A stretch of DNA of 64,000 bases from Polytrichum commune (lineage: Eukaryota; Streptophyta; Polytrichopsida; Polytrichales; Polytrichaceae), in NCBI GenBank assembly GCA_950295325.1, contig OX485806.1, forward strand, positions 26,720,001 through 26,784,000. The letters are read 5' to 3'. How positions within the stretch are numbered: position 1 is the stretch's first letter; each line of letters begins with the position of its first letter. Below, piece after piece: positions 39,431 to 50,054 of the stretch. The notes beneath the pieces are model-generated. The model did no database searches, was not told where the DNA came from, and saw only the letters and a program-made list of their open reading frames with translations. The translations under genes and the position numbers were made by a program.

Positions 39431-41782
39431 CAAATCCCCCTCACCCTTCGATTGCGTCCTAGTCCGGGCGAGGGTTCATGAGCCACATTCGAGTTAGCAA
39501 TTCACAAGTGCACACAAGGAATAGATGGGGAGAAGTGGTGTGTATAACACCCTTTTCTTTTTATATTAAGAGCTCACAAGTACTTAAGAATACTTATGTC
39601 CTTTACAACATGTCCTTGTATTGCCACGGTTCCTCTAAACTAGACCCCAACACTTTGAGCCTGGTCCTATCACTACTCACTAAGCATTCCTTCCTTAGCT
39701 CTAGTCACCCAACTTCCACTTATTTCTGCACCCCATTCCTAAGAACAACATTGGTCTCTCCACGCAACACCTGCAATAGAAGAACACAGCCTCGGTGCAG
39801 CCTCAGTCGCTAACGTGCCCAAGTTGGCCGCAGTAACAGGTTACCCTCGTGCAACTCCCACCCTTCCAGTTCCCCCGAGTCTGACCTCTTCCTCGGACTA
39901 CCGATCAGCTACCTCCTTCGGGGACCCTGCACCACCCAGGAAGTCGAGTTCGCAATGGCCACTCCCCTCCCAGTCCCGCCAGCTAGGGATTGGTTTTGAA
40001 CACTGCCTCTACTCCTCCACAGCCGCATCCTGCACACTTCCTTGAGGCATAGAAAAGTTGCCCACACTACTTCCTCACCCTCTAACAAGTTAGCATCATC
40101 ACAAGGAGCTCACGATGCAACAACCCGACGAAACTAGACCCCCACTTTAAGAAACTGGTATGGAGGGGGGAGCTCTGAGAGGGCCCCTAAACACAGCGCA
40201 CCACCTCCTCGGTGGTCCCGCATTCCTAGATTACATGCACCCCATGAAATTGCCCAGCCGAATTCCCTTTCCCAGTCATCCCCGATTCTACCGGCACCCC
40301 CCCAGTGTACTTCCCTCGGTGGTCCCCTTTGTGGAAGTTAAGTGTAACCCTGGTTACTGAAATTGAATTCGATGACCTGCACCGTTGTTGGCGGCATGGT
40401 TCCCCAATGTGCTGGTGACCATTCACAGTGATCTAACACAGGAGATGCAGTCTAAAATGAAGACACTGCAAACCCCTCCGTGCCCAACCATGTTGCCCAC
40501 CTCGGATGAGTTCTCTTGATGTGTGTTACCTTTCCTATAACTCCCTGAAAGTGAGACAGAGGTGTCTTGATCTTCCCCAAGGTGTGACCTATCGCCGACG
40601 GCACTCCGGATTTAAGCACTTCTACCAACACCCCCTAGTGATAGCCCTTACCTGATGCGATTGATTCACCCTTCCGTTCATGTTATGTCGTTTTCTTTCT
40701 TTGGTTGTTCGTTAACTCTGGTTCGTTTCCTCCTATCTACGAGTAGACTTGCATGCCCAACATTTGGTAGCTCCAGATGAGGGCGATGTGACAACTGGTT
40801 TAACTTACAAGAGTGAGTCTTCGTCACAACAACCACTAATAATTACTACCCAATTCTCCTACTCTAACGACCACCATGCGCAAGAGAGGGCAAATGCACT
40901 TCCCTGGTTACGCCGCCTCCGATACCACCACTTAGCTTCCCCGAAAATGTCGTTTCCCGGACTCGGAACCCTGCCTTCACTAGTTGAGTGCCCTTATTTT
41001 GAGTCGCTACGATGGGACCAGATCCTTGATGTAATGAGTGGTCCCCCCGTCATGCTCAGCAAGTTCATCCTACCTCGCTCGTCCGAAGCGATCGCCGCTG
41101 CCTCCTTCCCTGCCTCATGGACCTTGCTGGTTACCGGCATTGGGATTGCCTCTGGACGCCTCGTCTCCTCCCGCAAGGAACAACTGAGCCTTTTCTCAAA
41201 AAGACAACCCCCCCACTTTTACTGTCGTTGAGCAATCTAACCCGTCACATTTCATGTATCCCTTCCTATCATCCAACCTTACTTCCCACCGCCGCTACCC
41301 TTCCACGGACCGCGAAGATGCTGCGCCTTACCATCCCACAGCCATCCGCTCGGTGCAGCGGCAATGCTGCAACCCTTCCTCTCTGCTGATGCCGGCCTCT
41401 GCCTCTACTAGTTTCTTCCCACTCCTCCGTACATCGCTTCCTTGCATCAAATCCCCAATGTGGCAGGGCTTCACCACATTTTTTCTCTCTCCCCCTCCTC
41501 TACTTCTCCTAAGCATTCAATCCCTATCGGAGCAGGGCTTCGCCCTCTCTCCCTTCTCTCTCCTTCTCCTACCTTCTAGCATGCATAATGAGCTCTCTAC
41601 CTCCTACCTCCCAAGACCCCTCCAACCTCTACCTTTTTTCCCGGGTTGCCCGGCATCTTTCGGGCCGCCCGAGAGAAAAAAACGGGTTAAGACCTTTTCC
41701 CTTGGCCTCTCCCCCTTCCAAACCCACTTTCCTTATTCTTCACTTGACTTCTTCTCCCCCTAGACTCATAGATACATAGAAC

Positions 41783-41785
41783 AAT

Positions 41786-41820
<35 letters not shown>

Positions 41821-41824
41821 GATA
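41783..41824 (+). repeat. TAGA/GATA microsatellite
   Basis: About nine copies of TAGA in a row, followed by the SINE-like stretch. Confidence 0.9.
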
Positions 41825-41879
41825 AAAGTAACCCACCATAGTTGTTAGCAAGTAATCACGCTCGTGTTATGGTATAAGT

Positions 41880-42120
41880 TGAGGGTTGTTGTGGTTGTGG
41901 TCACCAAGTCATGTTTCCTCGGTTGGTTGAGGAAGGATGTTAGTATTACACTTAGCCGGTCCGAGTTCGATTCCCGTTGAGTTCGTCCGACCGCTTAGTG
42001 CCTTACACATGACTTGGCTAGTGATTTCTAGGCAGGAAAATTAGTATCCAACCAACCGGCTCTTACCCATCCTCCTGAGCTATCCGTGTAAATATCATTC
42101 AATAAATAACGGTCATCGTC
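41880..42120 (+). mobile_element. SINE-like sequence with a pol III B-box
   Basis: GGTCCGAGTTCGATTCCCG at 41960-41978 contains a good B-box (GTTCGATTCC). A weaker A-box-like GTTGGTTGAGGAAGGATG lies about 40 bp upstream. The spacing fits a tRNA-derived SINE, and the flank holds no complete tRNA cloverleaf. A microsatellite precedes it. Confidence 0.4.
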
Positions 42121-42598
42121 ATGACCCCCCTTCTATTCTATTGGTTTTCCTTGGTCCTTTTAAGCATTCTTTTACTAGACTCCCCATGAAACGCTTATGC
42201 CTTATTCCCCTTTAATCCCCCTAAGGTCAAATTCTCCCAAGCTCATAATCACCTTTTATCCTAATTTCACCGAGGTATTTAACACCTTACCTCTCCCATC
42301 CTTGCATACTGAACCCAAGTATTTGAGCAGGGCTTCGCCCTCTCCTCCTTCCCTTTTCTTTTCTCGTTTGCCCGCAACCGACCTTTCCAATAATGTAATT
42401 TGACCTAGCCTTCTTGTCTTCTAGTTTAGGGGTCCACCTTGCCTACTCACCAATATTCCTTCTCCTCATTAATCCATGTGGTCACCTAGGCTAAGGTCCT
42501 GGTAGGAATGCACCAATAATTCATTGTTTCTTCCGTAATTGCTTAAACCTTACTTAGCCTTATTAACCCCTTTTTGATTAACTTTTCGGTATTTACAT

Positions 42599-43362
42599 GT
42601 GAGTGAGATTTTGCGCTCACAATCTTGGAATGTCAAGCATAATAAAACATTTCTTATGTTTATGTCTGTTGCACACGCAAATCTTTTAGATGATAATGTC
42701 ATTGTTATTTGCAATAATGTTCATCTTAAAAATCGGAGGGAACTCAATCCATGCCTTAATCAAGCACAAATGATGGTTATAAAGACAATTTATTCCATCA
42801 ATGTGAATTATCATCTTGTCAATGCAGATAATCCAAGGCAAACAATAAGTATCTTATCAATCAAAGTTTGTGATATTTTTAATTTGAATGTATATCTTAA
42901 CTTGAATGTATTTTCAACATGTCTTTTACTTATTTGCAGAGCAATGTTTGTTTTGCATACATTATTACATGAAGATGGGATGATCCTTTGAAACGTCAAC
43001 AAAATTTTAAGTTTCTAAAGTTTGAGGGCCTTGAAATGGACATATCTACTACGAATGTAGCAATCAATATGGTGACATATAATGACCTTATCATAAAAGA
43101 TAAAATTACGAGAAGGACATGGAGAGGTGGATGGCGGAAAGCTCCTCATTTCTTGTAAATATTTATGGAATGTCTGTCTCCAAAAGGTAATCGTGTCGTC
43201 AACCTCACTTGCTCTACAAGAGGTTCAATTTTGGAATCTCCTGTAGGCGGTCGTCACCTCCTTGTATTTGAGGGAGACCAATAAATATTCGATTGTGTGT
43301 TAAAACATATTCCGAATAATGTTCCAAAATATGATGTTGAAAATGAAGTGCATTTGTATTAG
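42599..43362 (+). pseudogene. Methyltransferase-like segment, frameshifted
   Basis: The first frame (42599-42991) reads QSWNVKHNKTFLMFMSVAHANLLDDNVIVI and VNYHLVNADNPRQT. A frameshift near 42975 leads to KFLKFEGLEMDISTTNVAINMV and RRTWRGGWRKAPHFL, a stop at 43156, then FMECLSPKGNRVVNLTCSTRGSILES and VGGRHLLVFEGDQ. The order (helix, DNPR, W-R-G, then a PKG..VVNLT..T-G-S..GRHLLVFEGD AdoMet-site-like block) resembles N4/N6-type DNA methyltransferase folds that end in a T-G-S and E-x-D motif. No DPPY motif is seen. It may be a domesticated or transposon-borne methyltransferase-like gene; this copy is broken. Confidence 0.4.
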
Positions 43363-45250
43363 TTAATTTATGTGCATTTGAATGACCTTCATTTTATTTT
43401 GCGACACATTGTGATATTATTTTTTTGATTCATTAGATGATTGGATTTCAAAGACTTGTTTGTTTGCAAAAAGTAATCTCCATTTACTAGGATGCACATA
43501 GAAAGTTCTTTGTAAATTTTTAAAAACATTATAATAAAAAAATCATTCACATAAGGGACATTATTCTGGGAATTTATTTTCAAATGAAATAAATTTTCGA
43601 CCTTGAGATTATTCAATTATTGATGATACCTTCACAATGTATTCAAATGGTATTATATTATATAATCACTTGTGCATTTGTGTATTCACTTGTGCATTTG
43701 TTTCCATGAAAATAGGTATAGACTTTGATTTTTCATTAAATAATAAATAATATATTCATATATAATATATTGTACATAAATATAATATAAATAATTTTTT
43801 AATTTTTTTACATTCAAGTGTTCTAGGCTCCTGGACCTAGGCTCACCACTCATTGCTCATGAACCTAGGCTCACTTGAGAGTGAGTAAGTTTTAATACAA
43901 TAATTGTTGATTCGATTCATCCATTTCATTAAATTTCATTTGTTCATAATCATCCTATAATTCCAAAATCAATTTGTAATGTATAGGTGTTCAAATATAT
44001 GTAGATGACGAGGCAAAAGATAGTAACATGTTCAGTGCTACTAGTGATGAATAAATTTGGTATCCATTGGATTTCATGTTGTTTATCCTCCCCACCCCTC
44101 TTATTACCTAAACCCCATAATCATAATTCTTTAGGCCACAATTCCACGGTTATAGGGTATTAGTGGCCCTATTACCAAATATTTCACCTTCCTCACTGCT
44201 CACAAGTTACCGCTCATCGCTCACCACTCATTGCTCACCACTCACAAGATAGCACTCCCCTAGAGGCGGGCCATGGGTGCATGGGGGGGGGGAGCGTAGG
44301 CTGAGACTATTGTGAAGGAGCGAGTGGGCACAAAAAGATGTAGGTAAGCGGGTCGATGAAGGGGGAAAGGGCATGGGACATGGCAGTAGATACGAGGAAA
44401 GGGGATTGGTGACAAGGCGGAGTGGCAATGGCAACTATAGGCACCAACAACACGCACATAAGCAACTCACCACATAGTGACACAACCAATGACATGGGCA
44501 CTTCACTAGTGTCGACAATTATAGCCCCAAACACAACCAAAGTACATGGGTCCAACGACCTGCCAGCCCACCAACACCAATAACCCACAAATCCAACGCC
44601 TCAAGATTCCATGGATTGTTTCATTTGAGATCGGTGACCCCAATGACTCAACACCCTACCAACCCAACCACTTAGCCACCTACCAACGCCACCAATTTGG
44701 CAACCCCAACAATCCACTAGTGTCCAATAGAAAGAAACAAGCTTGAAGCTAGCGCCAATGACCAATGAGTTATAGTCTTCGCAACAACAAGGGAGGACCT
44801 TCACTATGTGATAGATTATCACCTGAGAAAAATTGTATATTTTCACCGATTTAATATATGATCAATTGAGCTTTGCATCGGATCGTCCATACTTTGTATC
44901 GTCTCGCATTCCTTGTATTATGTATGTTCATGCGGGTTCACTTGCTTGTGCAATTTTACCTCGTTCACGAATGGAAGCTTGTAAAAGGGTGCGACCCCGT
45001 GTCCGCCTCATTTATGAACGACCGTTTGTAAATGTTCACTAAGGTGCGCTCACAAACGAGTGTTCGTGAATGATGCGCCTTGCCACTGCTGGCCTTCATT
45101 CATGAATGAGCGTTCACAAATGTACCCTTCAACACATTTTCCTTAAAATCTTGTTTTGTCTCCTCATTTTTTTCCATAATGCATCGTCTTCATTTTTGAC
45201 GCAAATTTGTTTACTGGATCATAGCATTAAACTAGTCGAATTGTTAATCA
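43363..45250. other. Intergenic, AT-rich left half
   Basis: Repeated CTCACCACTCATTGCTCA words occur near 43840-43860 and 44210-44240. Open frames at 44228-44746 lie on both strands in a low-complexity C/A-rich stretch and are not supported as genes. Confidence 0.5.
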
Positions 45251-45253
45251 CAG

Positions 45254-46013
45254 GATCCCTTGGAGATAGATCGCAACCCCTCGGCCAGTGGACTTGAGAC
45301 CCGAAACAAACCGTTCATATTTTTTGACCTCAACGGGGTGTTGTGTCACACCAAACACATCCCCAAGGTCCCCACGCGTCCCTTCTGTCACCCCGACGAG
45401 AGGGACTATGACGGCGAGCTCAACACCCTCATAAACCGCAAGGTTGTCCGCGCCCGTCCCGGCTTGCGAGACTTCCTTCGCGAGGTGCTCAACTTTGCTC
45501 ACGTCGTTGTGTGGAGCTCCATGGTCATGGAGAACACGGAGCCCATCGTCGACTTCCTATTCCATGATCTCCCGAGCCCTTGTCTCGTCCTCGGCCAAGA
45601 GGCATGCGATGAGCTACTCGACGAAAGAGTATGCCGGTGCCCAAGTTCGGTGGTCGGGGCGGAGGACAACAATTCCTCAAGGTCCTCATGTCGAGACTGT
45701 GGCGAGGCGTCCCCCCATTGGAGGGGTACCCCACGGGTGGTGGTCAACTCCAGAGAACACCCTCCTCATCAACGACAGCCCCACCAAGAGCGTTTTGAAC
45801 CCCCCGGGCAACGTCGTCTTCTCTGACCCGTGGACCAGTGATAGGAACGACACATTTTTGGTCCATAGGCTAGCACCTTACCTTAGAAGGCTTGTGCTCC
45901 ATCCCAGGAGCATCCTTGATTTTGTTAGGTCCAACCCCATCGCACGGGGAGGTCACTTAGTGCATTTTAAAAACAACGTGCGGCATAATATAGGGAGGAT
46001 TAAAATCATTTGA
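45254..46013 (+). pseudogene. HAD-superfamily, FCP1/SCP-like phosphatase relic
   Basis: An AG at 45252-45253 precedes the frame, which reads KPFIFFDLNGVLCHT (HAD motif I), ARPGLRDFLREVLNFAHVVVWSSM (motif II region) and VDFLFHDLPSPC. After a frameshift near 45620-45750 it continues as PENTLLINDSPTKSVLNPPGN (motif IV) and RLAPYLRRLVLHP to a stop at 46011-46013. In active FCP/SCP phosphatases motif I is DxDxT and motif IV is usually DDS. Here the second Asp of motif I and the first of motif IV are both Asn. The protein, even if repaired, may not be catalytic. The region is GC-rich compared with its flanks, which may mean recent origin or capture. Confidence 0.65.
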
Positions 46014-47590
46014 CATAAAATTTATAAAAGAATTCCAAATAATGAAGGGTCCATTAAAAGTACATAAGTCCATTACAAGTAAAATAGATAGGTATAAAAT
46101 ATGGGCCATTCCCTTTTAGTAAAAATAATATAGGGGCTGAAAATAAGGATCTTAGGATGTATGTTTAGTAGAATCAATTTCGTACGCATGCCTCACGAGG
46201 GATGGATGAAAAATTACTCATCATTCACCCAAAAATGGATGAAATTGGAAGCCTAACTCTATGCCCGACTTCTCTTGGTGGTTTTTCTCCCCTTCTCTTT
46301 TGAAACTCTTCAACCTGATTGTAGGACGCCCGTTTGTGCACAACATTTGAGCCTCACCGTTGTCTTTAGGGTTTAGGATTGCTTGTCGTCATCCTCTTCT
46401 CCAATCTTGTGTAGAGTTTTTTAGCCAGGCTGCGTGATCGGATGCGGAAACCTTGAAGAGCAGGTCTGAAACGATCCATAGAGATTAGTGATCATTGAGT
46501 GTCGTGGTTATTCTTATTGTTAGTCAATTTTTGCTCCCGAGCTTTGCAGGAATTAAGCATAGCGCAGGCAGAGAGTACCAATATCGCATTGCTTGTTGTC
46601 CTCCTATTCTCCAATCTTGTGTCGATATTTTCACTAGGCTGAATTTTATGATGCGAAAGCTCGCTTGCCTCGCGGATAGCAAATGAATTGATGTAGATTG
46701 CATTATATCTACGGTAACCATGAGCTACAATTCTACAAATGAGGTGTACACTCTTGATAGGAATGATTCAGAGCAACTGTCCAAGTTTGTGACAGAACAA
46801 ACTATATAAGATTCATGACCAAGCTTAAAGTGTTTCACACTATATGGTTTTGGTCTTCACTAGCATGTAAAGTAATTTTGAATAAATGATTTTCATGGAG
46901 CGGGTGTTGTGTTTGTGAACACACACACAATCTTGTTGTGTTTGTAAACACACACTCAATCATGTTGTGTTCCATCCTAAGTCTTCTTTTTGTATTTTCA
47001 TTTAAAGTTTTTGTACTTGGTTTTTGCAATGGTACGTAATTTTTATATTTTTTTGTTGCCATGCTTTTCCCATCACTTTTGCATTGCATACATTCTTAAA
47101 TTCAAATTTTTTAATTAAAAAGAATATAGACTACAAAAAAATTCAATGACATGGGCATTATAAGTAATGGTAGGGTACAAAAAAATAGGTCATTTTAGAA
47201 TATTATGTAATTATAGGGAGCTTTTAATTCGTGCCTTGATGGTAAATAGTCCCTAAACAAATACCCCTCCGCCGCACGTGGTACACAAAAATCCTACTGA
47301 GTGACCTCCCTGTGCCCCATCGGCAATGCGGCACTTAGCCCCCGCGATATGGTACATGAGGGTGTCTATATATTGAGGGTATATAAGAGCATCATGAGGC
47401 TCGCAAAATTCAATGAATTGATTTGAAATATCTCCGTGCATGTGATTGTGTCTTTGTGGTTCACATATCTAATGCTTGCTTCATACTTGGGTGTCTTTTT
47501 TTGTGCACATAGTTTACCCCCCTATGTGACACCCCTCTCCACGACGGCCTTTCTCGTCCCCCCTCATCCCCTGGCTCCCCTTCTCGTGAC
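46014..47590. other. Intergenic; one short tandem duplication
   Basis: 46370-46460 and 46587-46680 share TTGCTTGT.GTC.TCCT.TTCTCCAATCTTGTGT.GA.ATTTT and AGGCTG..T..T..GATGCG.AA..C, about 215 bp apart. A TGTTGTGTTTGTGAACACACACAC inverted stretch lies near 46903-46930. Confidence 0.5.
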
Positions 47591-48469
47591 GTGATGGATT
47601 CCCAAATCCCCTCCCTCTACCAATTTTTGGTGGTGGATGCAGCCTCGGCCGTGGATTACTCCCGTGATGTTGGCAACGACGACGGTGTTGTGAACAACGC
47701 GCTCCCCAGAGTTGTCGCCCACGTGTACGCCCCGTCACCCTCTCCAAGAAGAAACGAACGCTCGTTCGGTTGGGACATGTGTCGCCCTCGAGGGACGATG
47801 CCGTTGCTCATCATGGGCCGAGCCAGCATCTCTGCATGGAAGCTCCCCGGTGCGACCCCTCCCCCGTCGACTCCGTTCCTCCTCCCGCAAACTCGTCCAC
47901 GATCGTCAGCCCTCCTTGCCTTGCTTCCCCCAAATTACTCAACAATGCCACAGTTCAATCGGCTCCGCATGCTCCCGTCGACGCCCCCGCCGTGCCCATC
48001 GTCCCCGGGATCGACGTCACCAAAGCCAAGGTGCCCTTTTTCACCATTGCTTTCCTCTTGTCTCTGCGTGCCGGGAACTTTACGAGCGCCCATCCCAAAC
48101 CGCCCTCATTATTTTCCCCACTTCATTCTTATTCTTATTTTCCTATGGCGTTGTTTTGCAGGTGGCTCCCGCTCGCTTGGTGGCCGGCCCTCCTCGACTT
48201 CTTCATTGGATAGGCACACCCTCAAGGCCGCATCTTCCGAGTCCAATCGTTGTGTGGCCTTCCGGAGAAGTGGAAGACGTTCCCTCTCGCAAACGCCCTT
48301 GTATTCCACTTACAATACCACCTCATACTATTCGGGAGCGCGTCCGGATATATGGAAGAACGACACATATTCCGGTCCAGTCAACAAACATGGATACAGC
48401 CGTGGGCCAGAGATTTTTAGAGCCATGGAGGCCGCCAAAAACAAGGACATAGCCGCGAAAAAAAAATAG
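47591..48469 (+). pseudogene. GC-rich coding relic of unknown family
   Basis: All three plus frames are long and open across 47591-48469. Sensible protein switches frame: DSQIPSLYQFLVVDAASAVDY (47594 on), then PSQHLCMEAPRCDPSPVDSVPPPANSS and VDAPAVPIVPGIDVTKAKVPFF (47820-48050), then RIYGRTTHIPVQSTNMDTAVGQRFLEPW (48360-48450). A possible 3' splice site TTTTGCAG is at 48155-48162. I recognise no domain. The high GC contrasts with the AT-rich flanks, so this is probably a coding relic rather than chance open frames, but which frames are real is unclear. Confidence 0.35.
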
Positions 48470-48479
48470 TGGGACTAGA

Positions 48480-49080
48480 AACGTCTACTTGATACGTAAA
48501 TGCGTGTAGGGGTAGAACGTAGTGCTTGGTTATTTATTATCTTTGAAGGTCTTCAAGACATTGATGGTATTTCCATTATGTTTGTATTTCAAGCCCATTG
48601 AATAGATTCAATTTGCAATCGTTCTCCTCATATTCCCTTCCATCGGCATCGATTTCTCATTTCATACGCAAATGTTTTCATGTATGCTTCATATTTTTTC
48701 ACTTTCATACATTTATGTATGATAATTGTATCCAAAACTGTATATGTGAGATTTTTATGTTGTCATTATTGGTCCACATTTGAAAATTGCATCCTTAAAA
48801 AATCTCAAAATCATCAAAAGGTCTTCGATTACCGAATATAGTGATATGGGAAGAAACTTAAAAAATAGGAAAAATTGACTTTGGTATGGATAATGAATAT
48901 TGCCAAGATGAATAGTAAGAATATTGTGAATGGTGTCAGTATTTTCAATGATAGTACTACTATGAATATATTTTCAGTGAATAATACCGTAATGAAGAGT
49001 GTTTATTGTGAATAACACCCAAATGAATAATGATGCATGTGAATAGTGCTAGAAATATAACTCCACCTGACTTTCCAAAT
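48480..49080. other. Intergenic with GTGAATA-type short repeats
   Basis: Between 48885 and 49060 the words GAATAGT, GTGAATA and AATGAATA recur about ten times at irregular spacing. No gene is seen. Confidence 0.5.
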
Positions 49081-49081
49081 G

Positions 49082-49600
49082 TCATCCCAGATCTATAAAT
49101 AGTATATGAATATTCTTATTTTGTTCGGGGGGATCTACATGACATAATTGACAAGTTCCATGGTCATGGAATCGACCCATATGGGTGAATAGTGTTACGT
49201 AATCCCTAGATGTGACACTGTGGATCCTCTTGAACATGTTGTTCGTCTTGATGGGTGCACACCCATTCCTAAGCGTATTGTACGTCAAGAAGATGAGACT
49301 CACCGCTTCCACCTACTTGTTGCCCTTGGCCTCGTTGATGGCAATTATCCCTTCCGTCTTCGCAGGCACGTATGTGTTGTGAAAGATGTTGTACTCAAAC
49401 TTGATGGTCTCCTCGTACAACTCGGTGACAACAGAGACCTTCTCCTCTTCCACAATCCACAACATACGTGTGGCTCCCTCATGGCTGGCGATGTGTACTC
49501 CATGAATTTTGCCATGAAAGGGTTGTAAAATGACACCCCCTTCACCCCTTGCCGTGAAGCACCCGGGATACCCCATAAATTGATGAGCACAAAGGGGCAC
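49082..49600 (-). pseudogene. Minus-strand ORF of 173 codons with one internal stop, unknown family
   Basis: One minus frame is open from 49600 to 49082 except for a single stop at 49313-49315. The translation contains HGKIHGVHIASHEGATRMLWIVEEEK, NIFHNTYVPAKTEGII and, after the stop, RIHSVTSRDYVTLFTHMGRFHDHGTCQLCHVDPPE with a C-x2-C pair. Overlapping frames on both strands are also open, so the coding frame is not certain. I do not recognise the family. Confidence 0.35.
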
Positions 49601-50054
49601 CCTCTTCGGTCCTCCCTCACCTCAGCCCTACTGGTGAAAGGTGTACGAACATCCGTTTGTATATCCCAAGTCATACTCTTTCTGTATTGTAACTTTGATC
49701 GCCATAAATCTTGTCGATTGTGTAACCGACTAAGATTTTTTTTTTTCATATCTTTCAATCTTTTGCCATACACATATATATTGTTCTTGGACACCAATGT
49801 AAATATACGTATTGTGTGATCCTAAAAATTACGTGTCCTTTGTCCCCTCCACATTTAATTGTAAAATGAGATGGGTTTTACAACTACGTGTTCGTGAACG
49901 TTTGTGAAAATCATGTCTTTTATTGATGTGCAACCATCTTCATGGTTACTCAACAATTGATTTCAATGCCCTCTAAGAATAGTAAATAACACCATAAGAT
50001 GCTCATGTCTATTGGAATGTGAAAATATGGATTGTTTGCACATGACACTATATT

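Larger units (their letters stand above)
39431..42590 (+). mobile_element. Pyrimidine-rich 3.1-kb insert, possibly a non-autonomous retroelement
   Basis: Composition changes sharply at about 39425 to C/T-rich sequence and back to AT-rich at about 42590, between two parts of one decayed gene. A TTTGGTAGCTCCAGATGAGG at 40765 resembles the primer-binding region that follows a 5' LTR, but no matching long terminal repeat pair was found. GCAGGGCTTCGCCCTCTC occurs at about 41531 and 42328. The open frames (up to 169 codons) have no known domain. The class is uncertain. Confidence 0.35.

Noticed and set aside
40749-41763. Long ORFs (160 and 169 codons) in the pyrimidine-rich insert
   Set aside because: Low complexity Ser/Pro/Leu composition from C/T-rich DNA, with no domain.
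41950-42010. tRNA gene
   Set aside because: A good B-box is present but no cloverleaf or acceptor stem could be formed; a SINE is more likely.
39431-42590. LTR retrotransposon with two LTRs
   Set aside because: A primer-binding-like site was seen but no long direct repeats flank the region; kept only as a possible retroelement.
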